Origin: an uncultured Prevotellaceae bacterium
Lineage (GTDB): Bacteria; Bacteroidota; Bacteroidia; Bacteroidales; Bacteroidaceae
Length of the DNA stretch: 41,534 nucleotides
NCBI GenBank assembly: GCA_946415365.1
Contig: CAMKSE010000028.1
Coordinates: 1-41,534, forward strand
Reading direction: 5' to 3'
Shown: in pieces, positions 9,452-16,239 of the stretch
Numbering within the stretch: the stretch's first letter is position 1
Layout: every line of letters starts with the position of its first letter
The notes under the pieces: model-generated
Database searches by the model: none
What the model saw: only the letters and a program-made list of their open reading frames with translations
What the model was told of the DNA's origin: nothing
Translations under genes and position numbers: made by a program

Positions 9452-9594
9452 TTTTTGCATTTTTCCATTAAAGGGCAAAAATACACCAATTTTTAACATT
9501 TCATATCTGCCTGATTATCAGCACTTTGCTAAAAAGTTACAAAAAAGACCAAAAAAAAATCGAAAAAAATGATACGCCGTATTAAAAATATGCG

Positions 9595-9602
9595 TAACTT
9601 TG
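9595..9602 (+). promoter_or_regulatory. -7 element for the 62-residue lipoprotein gene
   Basis: TAACTTTG matches TAnnTTTG, placing the transcript start near 9609 and leaving a leader of about 47 nt. There is no TTTG at -33; that region is A-rich (9541-9570). Confidence 0.55.
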
Positions 9603-9655
9603 CAGCGTTTTAATAAACAAATGATTGTTTTACAGATTTAAAAAGCATTAGAAAA

Positions 9656-9844
9656 ATGAAGAAATTAGTATTTATGTTCGTAGCAGTTGCTGCTATCTCT
9701 TTCGCTTCTTGTGGTAACAAGGCTCAGGCTCCTGTTGAGGAGGTTGTTGATTCTATCGCAGAGGTTGCTGATAGCGTTGTTGACAGCCTGGTTGATTCTA
9801 CAGCCGCTGCTGTTGACTCTGTTGCTGCTGCCGTTGCTGAGTAA
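9656..9844 (+). CDS. Tiny low-complexity lipoprotein
   Basis: This is a 62-residue protein. Residues 1-18 form a lipoprotein signal with lipobox ISFASC and the lipidated Cys at 19. The mature part of about 43 residues is built almost only of Val, Ala, Asp, Ser and Glu, as an imperfect 3-4 residue rhythm of VDS/ADS (VVDSIAEVADSVVDS and onwards). It is likely an acidic amphipathic helix tethered to a membrane. Similar short lipoproteins occur in Bacteroidales without known function. It has its own -7 element and terminator, so it is monocistronic; the strong terminator suggests good expression. Confidence 0.8.
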   Translation: MKKLVFMFVAVAAISFASCGNKAQAPVEEVVDSIAEVADSVVDSLVDSTAAAVDSVAAAVAE

Positions 9845-9864
9845 TCAGACGAACAACTGAGAGA

Positions 9865-9904
9865 AAAGAGGCCGTTAGACGGGAGTCTAGCGGCCTTTCT
9901 TTTT
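9865..9904 (+). terminator. Terminator of the tiny lipoprotein gene
   Basis: AGGCCGTTAGAC (9869-9880) pairs with GTCTAGCGGCCT (9885-9896), with one G-U type mismatch, loop GGGA, and a T-rich tail TTCTTTTT. Confidence 0.88.
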
Positions 9905-9953
9905 GTGTACCCTTTCATATATTTCTGCTTGAGCGTCGGCCTGTTGTCGTATA

Positions 9954-9985
9954 CAAAAAAAATCCCGAGGGCGAAACCCTCGGGA
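9954..9985 (-). terminator. Terminator of the rpsF-rpsR-rplI operon
   Basis: Perfect 9-bp stem TCCCGAGGG / CCCTCGGGA (9963-9971 and 9977-9985) with a 5-nt loop. On the minus strand it is followed by eight T (9955-9962). It lies 78 nt past the rplI stop. Confidence 0.9.
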
Positions 9986-10062
9986 CGCTGTTGTAATAAT
10001 AAATAATGATGCCTTACAGCAGTGATTAAATATTAATTGTTTGATTTAAAATTTGCATGGAG

Positions 10063-10665
10063 TTATGCCTCTGCGGGAGCATCCTCAGCGGCAACCTCAG
10101 CCTCTGCAGCCTCAACTTCCTCTGCAGCCTCCTCGGCCTCAGCCTCAGCAGCGGCAGCAGCCTTAGCGTCAGCAGCAGCACGAATAGCAGCCTCAGCATC
10201 GGCGGCAGCCTTCAACTCAGCAGCGTTCTCAGCAACGACCTTCACGGGGATGACCACCGTCACCTCCTTGTGGAAGTGTACGAGAGCCTCATAATCACCC
10301 AGTTTCTTCGCATCCTTCATGGTGACGATCTTACGATCGACATCCTTGCCAAGCTTCACGAGTTCGTCGGCAACCTGAGCGGCACCTACAGATCCGTAGA
10401 GCTGACCCGTAGCACTCACCTTAGCAGCAATCTCAAGAGCCACGCCCTCAAGCTGTGCGGCCTTAGCCTCAGCGGCAGCCTTCAGAGCAGCAATCTTGTG
10501 AGCCTGCTGCTTCAAGTTCTCTGCGAGGATCTTCTTAGCTGAAGGACTGGCAATCACGCCCTTTCCCTGAGGAATTAGATAGTTACGGCCATAACCCGAC
10601 TTCACGTTCACGATATCGTTCTTGAATCCCAGACCGATAATGTCTTCTTTCAGAATAATTTCCAT
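10063..10665 (-). CDS. rplI: 50S ribosomal protein bL9 with a long Ala/Glu tail
   Basis: bL9 binds 23S rRNA near the L1 stalk and helps keep the reading frame. Residues 1-50 are the N-terminal RNA-binding domain (MEIILKEDIIGLGFKNDIVN, then YGRNYLIPQGKG), followed by the long helix and the C-terminal domain ending at VTVVIPVKVVAE (about 146). The usual length is about 148, but this protein has 200 residues. The extra 54 are almost only Ala, Glu and Asp (for example AAAAAEAEAEEAAEEVEAAE), an acidic helical extension. It is last in the rpsF-rpsR-rplI operon, 19 nt after rpsR. Confidence 0.97.
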   Translation of the reverse strand: MEIILKEDIIGLGFKNDIVNVKSGYGRNYLIPQGKGVIASPSAKKILAENLKQQAHKIAALKAAAEAKAAQLEGVALEIAAKVSATGQLYGSVGAAQVADELVKLGKDVDRKIVTMKDAKKLGDYEALVHFHKEVTVVIPVKVVAENAAELKAAADAEAAIRAAADAKAAAAAEAEAEEAAEEVEAAEAEVAAEDAPAEA

Positions 10666-10684
10666 AATCTTGCGTCCTCCTTAA

Positions 10685-10951
10685 TTACTTCATCATATCA
10701 GTTACATAAGGCAGCAGCGCAATCTGGCGGGCACGCTTTACGGCCTGAGCCACGCGACGCTGATACTTCAGAGACGTTCCAGTAATGCGGCGGGGAAGAA
10801 TCTTACCCTGCTCGTTGAGGAACTTCTTCAGGAACTCGGGATCCTTGTAGTCGATGTACTTGATGCCGCTCTTCTTGAAACGACAGTACTTCTTCCTCTT
10901 CGTGTCGATAGAGGGAGCGTTCAAATAACGGATTTCACTTTGCTCTGCCAT
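10685..10951 (-). CDS. rpsR: 30S ribosomal protein bS18
   Basis: An 88-residue bS18 of the small subunit platform, which binds 16S rRNA as a pair with bS6. Typical segments are KKYCRFKKSGIKYIDYKDPE, LKKFLNEQGKILPRRITGTS and QRRVAQAVKRARQIALLPY. It lies 3 nt after rpsF and 19 nt before rplI, in the normal order. Confidence 0.98.
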   Translation of the reverse strand: MAEQSEIRYLNAPSIDTKRKKYCRFKKSGIKYIDYKDPEFLKKFLNEQGKILPRRITGTSLKYQRRVAQAVKRARQIALLPYVTDMMK

Positions 10952-10954
10952 AGT

Positions 10955-11302
10955 TTAAGCCTCCTCTTCTTTTTTACCAAGTTTGTTACGACGCTTCACT
11001 GCATACTCAATAGCATACTTGTCAAGCTTTACTGTCTGGAAACGGATGACCTTCTCATCACGACGGAAGGCGGTGTCCAGAATTTTGACCACTTGTGGCT
11101 CAGCCTTGAACTCTATCAGGCAGTAAAAGCCTGTAGACTTCTTCTCGATAGCATAAGCCATCTTCTTCAATCCCCAGGCCTCTTCGCTGACGATCTCTGC
11201 ACCATTGTCGGTGAGGACCTTCTTGAACTTTGCGGCCGTTTCCTTCATCTGTTCATCAGACAAAACGGGAGTTAAAATGAAAACGGTTTCGTATTGATAC
11301 AT
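10955..11302 (-). CDS. rpsF: 30S ribosomal protein bS6
   Basis: A 115-residue bS6, partner of bS18 on the 30S platform. It starts MYQYETVFILTPVLSDEQMK and contains WGLKKMAYAIEKKSTGFYCL; the tail is charged (NKLGKKEEEA). It is first in the ribosomal operon. The leader between the -7 element (11348) and the ATG is about 40 nt and AU-rich; I do not see a clear autoregulatory S6:S18-binding hairpin in it. Confidence 0.97.
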   Translation of the reverse strand: MYQYETVFILTPVLSDEQMKETAAKFKKVLTDNGAEIVSEEAWGLKKMAYAIEKKSTGFYCLIEFKAEPQVVKILDTAFRRDEKVIRFQTVKLDKYAIEYAVKRRNKLGKKEEEA

Positions 11303-11347
11303 ACTTTAAATAAATAATAATTAATAATGTGCTTCGAAAAGCGGGTG

Positions 11348-11355
11348 CAAAGGTA
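11348..11355 (-). promoter_or_regulatory. -7 element of the rpsF operon
   Basis: The minus strand reads TACCTTTG, a full TAnnTTTG match, placing the start near 11341. No TTTG is found at the -33 distance. Confidence 0.55.
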
Positions 11356-11415
11356 CGAATTTTAGTTGAGAGTTTAGAGTTGAGGCCCGACAATTAACTC
11401 AAACCTTAACATTCT

Positions 11416-11595
11416 TTAGTACTTTTCGGCAGATTTTGTAAGTTTTATGTGTATGATGACACCTAAAAGTATGATTATCAGTCCTGTGAGCAGAACAAGA
11501 TTACTAGACGTCCAGCCCACAATCTTACTGACAATCAAAAGGAGTGCGCCGGCCACAACCAGCGCAATCCCCAAATTCTTTCTTAACAGCCTCAT
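11416..11595 (-). CDS. 59-residue two-helix membrane protein downstream of rprY
   Basis: A short gene on the minus strand with ATG at 11595 and TAA at 11416-11418. Translation begins MRLLRKNLGIALVVAGALLL and ends IIHIKLTKSAEKY. Two hydrophobic helices are clear: about 8-23 (LGIALVVAGALLLIVS) and about 32-47 (NLVLLTGLIIILLGVI), joined by a short turn (KIVGWTSS). Both ends are basic, suggesting both face the cytoplasm. It begins 19 nt after the rprY stop and runs the same way, so it is probably the third gene of the rprX-rprY transcript. I do not recognise the family. Confidence 0.75.
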   Translation of the reverse strand: MRLLRKNLGIALVVAGALLLIVSKIVGWTSSNLVLLTGLIIILLGVIIHIKLTKSAEKY

Positions 11596-11614
11596 GACTG
11601 TAAACTATACCCCC

Positions 11615-12313
11615 CTACTCTTCTTCTGGCGTGATGAGCTTATAGCCCTTGCCATGAATGTTGATGATCTCAATCTGATCGTCTGCCTTCAAATGCTTAC
11701 GCAACTTGGTGATATAGACGTCCATTGAGCGGGCATTGAAATAGTTGTCGTCGATCCAGATGGTCTTCAGGGCGAAGTCACGCTGCAGAATCTCATTAGA
11801 GTGAGAGCAGAGCAATGCCAACAGTTCGTTCTCCTTAGTAGTCAGCTTTGTCTGCTTGTCGCCAATTGAGAGCAGCTGCTTCTGGGTATCGAAAGTAAAG
11901 CGACCGATATGGTAGACGGTAGACTCCTTCGACTTCTTTCCCTTGGTACGGCGCATGATGGCCTCGATACGAAGCACGAGTTCCTCCATAGAGAAAGGTT
12001 TTGTAATATAGTCGTCAGCACCAATCTTGAAGCCCTCGAGAATATCGTCCTTCAGTGTCTTGGCGGTCAGGAAGATGATGGGTACGTCGGGACTGGCGGC
12101 ACGGATTTCCTGAGCCAGTGTGAAACCATCCTTCTTAGGCATCATCACATCGAGCACGCAGATGTCGAATTTTGTCTTGAGGAAGGCCTTGAAGCCAGCC
12201 TCACCGTCGGCACATAGTTCTGCCACATAGCCTTTGGCCTGTAAATACTCACGGAGCAGCATTCCGAGGTTCTCATCGTCCTCGCAAAGCAAGATTTTCA
12301 TTTTGTCGTCCAT
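11615..12313 (-). CDS. rprY: OmpR-family response regulator RprY
   Basis: A 232-residue regulator. The receiver domain (about 5-120) has the acidic pocket CEDDENLG, phospho-acceptor Asp55 in CVLDVMMPKKDG, and Lys85 in FLTAKT. The C-terminal winged helix (about 135-228) has the OmpR-type KLTTKENELLALLCSHSNEI and SMDVYITKLRKHLKAD. Size and wording match RprY of Bacteroides, partner of the kinase RprX encoded 26 nt upstream. RprXY has been tied to stress responses in Bacteroidales, with targets varying by species. Confidence 0.93.
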   Translation of the reverse strand: MDDKMKILLCEDDENLGMLLREYLQAKGYVAELCADGEAGFKAFLKTKFDICVLDVMMPKKDGFTLAQEIRAASPDVPIIFLTAKTLKDDILEGFKIGADDYITKPFSMEELVLRIEAIMRRTKGKKSKESTVYHIGRFTFDTQKQLLSIGDKQTKLTTKENELLALLCSHSNEILQRDFALKTIWIDDNYFNARSMDVYITKLRKHLKADDQIEIINIHGKGYKLITPEEE

Positions 12314-12339
12314 AATTGTTTTTATTTAAAATGTTAATA

Positions 12340-13899
12340 CTATGTTGTTTCCTTCAAAACAGGCAATGAGATGGTGAAAGTTGTTCCCTTTCCAAGTTCG
12401 CTTTCGCACTTGATATCACCCTCGTGGAGGTTGATGATCTTCTTGACATAGGCAAGGCCGAGGCCGAAGCCCTTGACGTCGTGGACGTTACCGGTATGAA
12501 CACGGTAAAACTTCTCGAAGATCTTCTTCACATTCTCCTTCTTGATGCCCAGACCCGTGTCTCGGATACTGAAACAGAGACGGTCCTTATCGTTCCAAGT
12601 GCGGATAAAAAGGTCGAGCGGCTGATCCGGCTTGCGATACTTCACTGCATTATCCATCAGGTTGGTAATGGCATTCTGGAAGTGCACTTCGTCAACGTAG
12701 ATGGCCGATTCGACAGCCTCAATCTCCGTATAGATATGTCCACCCGTATGCTCTACTCGCAGCGAGAACGTCGAGGCGATATTCTCCAACAATTCGTTCA
12801 GGTCGAGTTCCTTCTTCTTGAACGACACCGACTGCTTGTCGAACATCGACATCTGCAACACCTTCTCCACAAGGAACCTCAGACGCTTTGACTCGTCATT
12901 GACCACTCCGCCAAGATGTTTCAGCATCGACGGCGTCTTGGGTACAGCTTCGTCGTTAAGCATCTGTGCGGCCAGTGAAATGCTGGAAATGGGGGTTTTC
13001 AGCTCGTGCGTCATATTGTTGATGAAGTCATTCTTGATCTCCGTATAGCGCTTCTGGCGGAAGATAATGAAGATTGTGAAAATGAACGTGATGAGCAACA
13101 CCACGGTAAAGACGACTGCAGGAATCATGAACCGCACACTGGAGAAGATGTAGGAGCTCATGTTGGGGAAGTGGATCTTCACCACACCCATCTTTGGAGA
13201 GGGGTCGTTGCGGAAAAGCTCTTTCTGGTAGGTGTATTCCTCACCCTCATCAGTATAGTCCGGACAACGATACACTTCACGGCCGTCAGCCGTCTCCACA
13301 CGAAAATGGTACGGGATATTGATGCCATTGTTCAGCAGTTCCGTACGGATGTCCTGATCGAGCAACTTGAAATTTATGCGCTCTTTCAACGGCTTGTCAC
13401 TGGCAGTATAAAGAATGTTATATACCACCTCGTCGAGCAGAGCCTTCTGATAGACATAACGGTTACGAACAATCTCCTGTAGCGACTTCGAGGCCTCAGA
13501 GATAGAGTTCTTGTCCGTCCGGAGTATCATGGCCTTGGGAACGTTGGCTGGCTTAATAGCAAAAGTCTTAAGTTCAAATGAACTATACACCGTCCCATCA
13601 TCAGCAGCCACAGCAAACTGATGACTCTGACGGATAGTTCCATCAAGACCGTCCACCGTAACAGAGTCCTGTCTGAAGGCCTTACGCTCCGTCTGCTTGA
13701 CATCCTTCTCCAGATAGCGGAGCGTCTCGTTCATCTCAAGGTTACGTGATGCCTGATAAAGACTGCGGTTCACAGACTCGTCGAACTGCTCCTTCTTCAT
13801 CTTAGCCATTTCCTCGATATAGGAGATCTGGAGGAAGAGGAGTCCCACGAACGAGAATCCCATGATAGTCGCTATGATCCAAATCGTACTTTTCTTCAT
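12340..13899 (-). CDS. rprX: Sensor histidine kinase RprX
   Basis: A 519-residue membrane kinase. The first membrane helix is about 6-26 and the second about 256-280; the 230 residues between form a periplasmic sensor of no recognised fold. The HisKA domain follows with phospho-acceptor His298 in NNMTHELKTPISS. The HATPase domain has the N box (NAITNLMDNAVKY), G1 (FSIRDTGLGI) and G2 (GFGLGLAYVKKIINLHEG). There is no HAMP between TM2 and HisKA, as expected for RprX. It is first in the rprX-rprY-small membrane protein unit. Confidence 0.94.
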   Translation of the reverse strand: MKKSTIWIIATIMGFSFVGLLFLQISYIEEMAKMKKEQFDESVNRSLYQASRNLEMNETLRYLEKDVKQTERKAFRQDSVTVDGLDGTIRQSHQFAVAADDGTVYSSFELKTFAIKPANVPKAMILRTDKNSISEASKSLQEIVRNRYVYQKALLDEVVYNILYTASDKPLKERINFKLLDQDIRTELLNNGINIPYHFRVETADGREVYRCPDYTDEGEEYTYQKELFRNDPSPKMGVVKIHFPNMSSYIFSSVRFMIPAVVFTVVLLITFIFTIFIIFRQKRYTEIKNDFINNMTHELKTPISSISLAAQMLNDEAVPKTPSMLKHLGGVVNDESKRLRFLVEKVLQMSMFDKQSVSFKKKELDLNELLENIASTFSLRVEHTGGHIYTEIEAVESAIYVDEVHFQNAITNLMDNAVKYRKPDQPLDLFIRTWNDKDRLCFSIRDTGLGIKKENVKKIFEKFYRVHTGNVHDVKGFGLGLAYVKKIINLHEGDIKCESELGKGTTFTISLPVLKETT

Positions 13900-13921
13900 T
13901 ATTCTTTCTGAATTCCGGTTG

Positions 13922-13929
13922 CAAAGATA
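13922..13929 (-). promoter_or_regulatory. -7 element of rprX
   Basis: The minus strand reads TATCTTTG, 22 nt before the ATG at 13899. No good TTTG stands at -33, which would fit a promoter that needs an activator, but this is only inferred. Confidence 0.55.
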
Positions 13930-14052
13930 GTCAAATTCTTAAAAACAGATAGTCACAATGTTAATTATTATTGTATGATTTTACATTATTAACAATAATT
14001 ATTATTTCTAGTTGCAATATTTCAATTATAACAAAATGCTGCCATTTTGAAA

Positions 14053-14084
14053 TTTGGTTCTTCGCTCTATTATTACTATCTTTG
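14053..14084 (+). promoter_or_regulatory. Promoter of the CotH gene
   Basis: TTTG (14053-14056), 20 bp, then TATCTTTG (14077-14084): a full consensus promoter. The transcript start would be near 14091, with an 18-nt AU-rich leader. Confidence 0.75.
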
Positions 14085-14108
14085 CAGACGTAATTAATAA
14101 ATGAATAT

Positions 14109-15986
14109 ATGAAGATAAATGGAAAGAGCCTATTATTGGCTCTGTGTTTATATTTACCTATAGGTATATATGCGGGATCGGGAGATGTTAATGGTGACAA
14201 AAAGTTGACATACGTAGATGTTGAGGCCATCATAAGCTATATTATGGGAAACAACCCCGAAAACTTCGACGCAGAGGCTGCAAATGTCAATGATGACGAT
14301 GCAATCAACATCGCCGATGTCGTGGCTTTGATGAATAAGATTAAAGTCACCATTTCGATGAACGGACAGACGCAGAAAGGCAACAACTCCAATGGTCATC
14401 TCACTACCCATGGCTATATCACAGACTTTAAACCAGCAGAATTACCCCCACACGATTTGAGCCCACTTTTCTGTGTACTCCACTTGACGATAGACGTCCC
14501 TCAAGGTGATTACAAGGCCATCATTCTTCAGACAGACAACAAACTCACAACGGAAGCAACGCTTAGTCTGACCACCGGTGAACTGACACCTACAACAACC
14601 TCAGCTGTCCAAGCCTTAACATTGAAAAACGTTCAACTGTCAGAGGGACAAAATACCCTGGAAGCCTACCTCTCCATCTTGCCGTGCGACCTTTCAACAT
14701 CTCAGCTTTCAATCAAGGTCTACGATGCAGAAGGCAATCTCTATAACGTTTCAGGTAATTTCGGTGGAAAGACCTTTGAGGCCGGCACCACGTATCATCT
14801 CACAGGCTCCGTCTCCTCGTCGGCTATAGCCGAGAGTACAGGACTACCCGTAGTCTTGGTCAACACACCCGGCAGAGTCAACATCACCAGTAAGGATAAT
14901 TGGCTTGAAAAATCCACGTTGACCATCATCAACACCGACGGTAAGGTCATCAACTCCCCAGGCAAGGTAAAAGGACGAGGCAACAACACATGGGCCTTGC
15001 CGAAAAAGCCCTATGCCATCAAATTCTCAAAGAAACAGGGTCCTTTCGGCTTCCCAGCAAACAAAGACTGGATACTTCTCGCCGAATATTACGACCGTAC
15101 ACTGTTACGTACAACTTTCATGAGTGCTGTTTCCAAAGCCGCCGGCATCGAATTCAGCATCAATTACCAGCACGTCAACCTATACCTCAATGGGCAGTTT
15201 ATGGGTGTATACGTGCTTACCGACAAAATAGAGGAATCCAACAACAGAGTCAAAGTAGAAAAAGACGGATTCATCATCGAGGATGACACCTATTACAAAC
15301 ATGAGAAAGTCTACTTCACCAGTTCGCTTCTAAAGCAGACCAATGGAGAAGCGGACGGTTTCAGTTTCAAGTATCCTGATGATGACGGGGATATCACAAC
15401 TGGCGACGATAATTATAATTTCATCAAGAATTATATTTACCAGATGGAGAGTGCTCTGAATCAACTGACAAGTAATCCCGACAACACCAATTACCAGGAT
15501 TATGTCGATGTGACGAGCTTCGCCAAATTCCATGTGGCCTGTGCCGCATTTGTGCTGCTCGACCCAAATCGCTTCTATGTATTACCCTCCCGTTCTTCCA
15601 AACTGAAGATGATGCCAATGTGGGACGCAGAATGGAGTCTTGGACTTCGTCACAAGTCCTGGGGAAAAACTTACCCAATGTACAACGATACCTCCTGGGA
15701 TCGGTACTTCTATTTCAAATACCTGATGAAATCTCCTGCTTTTGTGGCAGCCGTCAAGGAAGAGTGGGCCAAGTTTAAAGCTAAGAAGCAACAGATTCTA
15801 GACGAAGTCAATACTGTTCGTCAGCAAATCAGTACTGCTCAAGCTGATAACTTCAAAATGTGGTCTGACAACCGCCAATGGCTCAGCTTTAGTTTCGACA
15901 CATGGGAAGAGGAAGTCAATAATATCCTTCAGTTCTTCGACGAACGTATGAAGTGGCTTGACGATCATTATGCTTCAATGAAGTAG
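14109..15986 (+). CDS. Secreted CotH-family kinase-like protein with dockerin-like repeats
   Basis: A 625-residue exported protein. A signal peptide covers about 1-22. Immediately after it lies a pair of dockerin type I-like calcium loops, DVNGDKKLTYVDVEAI (26-41) and NVNDDDAINIADVVAL (59-74). Residues 85-245 form a beta-sandwich of unknown type. About 250-560 is a CotH domain: KGRGNNTWALPKKPYAIKF, WILLAEYYDRTLLRTTF, GVYVLTDKIEESNNRV, and the late acidic MPMWDAEWSLG. CotH proteins are atypical secreted protein kinases related to spore-coat CotH; in Bacteroidetes they are common in surface or glycan-related settings. The C-terminus is helical (KFKAKKQQILDEVNTVRQQI). No cohesin is encoded here, so the dockerin-like repeats may act only as a calcium-binding module. 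Confidence 0.88.
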   Translation: MKINGKSLLLALCLYLPIGIYAGSGDVNGDKKLTYVDVEAIISYIMGNNPENFDAEAANVNDDDAINIADVVALMNKIKVTISMNGQTQKGNNSNGHLTTHGYITDFKPAELPPHDLSPLFCVLHLTIDVPQGDYKAIILQTDNKLTTEATLSLTTGELTPTTTSAVQALTLKNVQLSEGQNTLEAYLSILPCDLSTSQLSIKVYDAEGNLYNVSGNFGGKTFEAGTTYHLTGSVSSSAIAESTGLPVVLVNTPGRVNITSKDNWLEKSTLTIINTDGKVINSPGKVKGRGNNTWALPKKPYAIKFSKKQGPFGFPANKDWILLAEYYDRTLLRTTFMSAVSKAAGIEFSINYQHVNLYLNGQFMGVYVLTDKIEESNNRVKVEKDGFIIEDDTYYKHEKVYFTSSLLKQTNGEADGFSFKYPDDDGDITTGDDNYNFIKNYIYQMESALNQLTSNPDNTNYQDYVDVTSFAKFHVACAAFVLLDPNRFYVLPSRSSKLKMMPMWDAEWSLGLRHKSWGKTYPMYNDTSWDRYFYFKYLMKSPAFVAAVKEEWAKFKAKKQQILDEVNTVRQQISTAQADNFKMWSDNRQWLSFSFDTWEEEVNNILQFFDERMKWLDDHYASMK

Positions 15987-16188
15987 CCTTCCACTTCTTA
16001 GCCTGAATAATTCATAAGGACATAAAAAAAGAAGCGTTTTTCTTTGTGTAATAGTCCAGAAAAAAATCTATGTAACATAAGCGATTATATTATTTGGATA
16101 TAAAAGTAATATATTATTTTTGATTAGTGCTTACTTTAACTCATAATAATCTATAAAAAACAATTTGGGGCACCCCATAATAGGAATT

Positions 16189-16215
16189 CAGCCCCGAGGC
16201 ATGACCTCGGGGCTG
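16189..16215. terminator. Strong hairpin after EF-G2, no adjacent T run
   Basis: Perfect 11-bp inverted repeat CAGCCCCGAGG / CCTCGGGGCTG with a 5-nt loop, 24 nt past the EF-G2 stop. Unlike the other terminators here it has no T run directly after it; on the minus strand the nearest is about 30 nt further on (16155-16160), after a smaller GGGG/CCCC element at 16167-16176. It is probably a transcript end or 3' stabilising hairpin between convergent genes. Confidence 0.6.
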
Positions 16216-16239
16216 AAACATATTGAGAGGGTGAAGGGA

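Noticed and set aside
11303..11347. S6:S18 autoregulatory leader before rpsF
   Set aside because: The leader is short and AU-rich; I could not draw a convincing stem with the CCG-type bulge of the known motif.
16021..16050. Terminator after the CotH gene (AAAGAA / TTCTTT near 16025-16046)
   Set aside because: The stem is short and purely A-T apart from one or two pairs; too weak to call.
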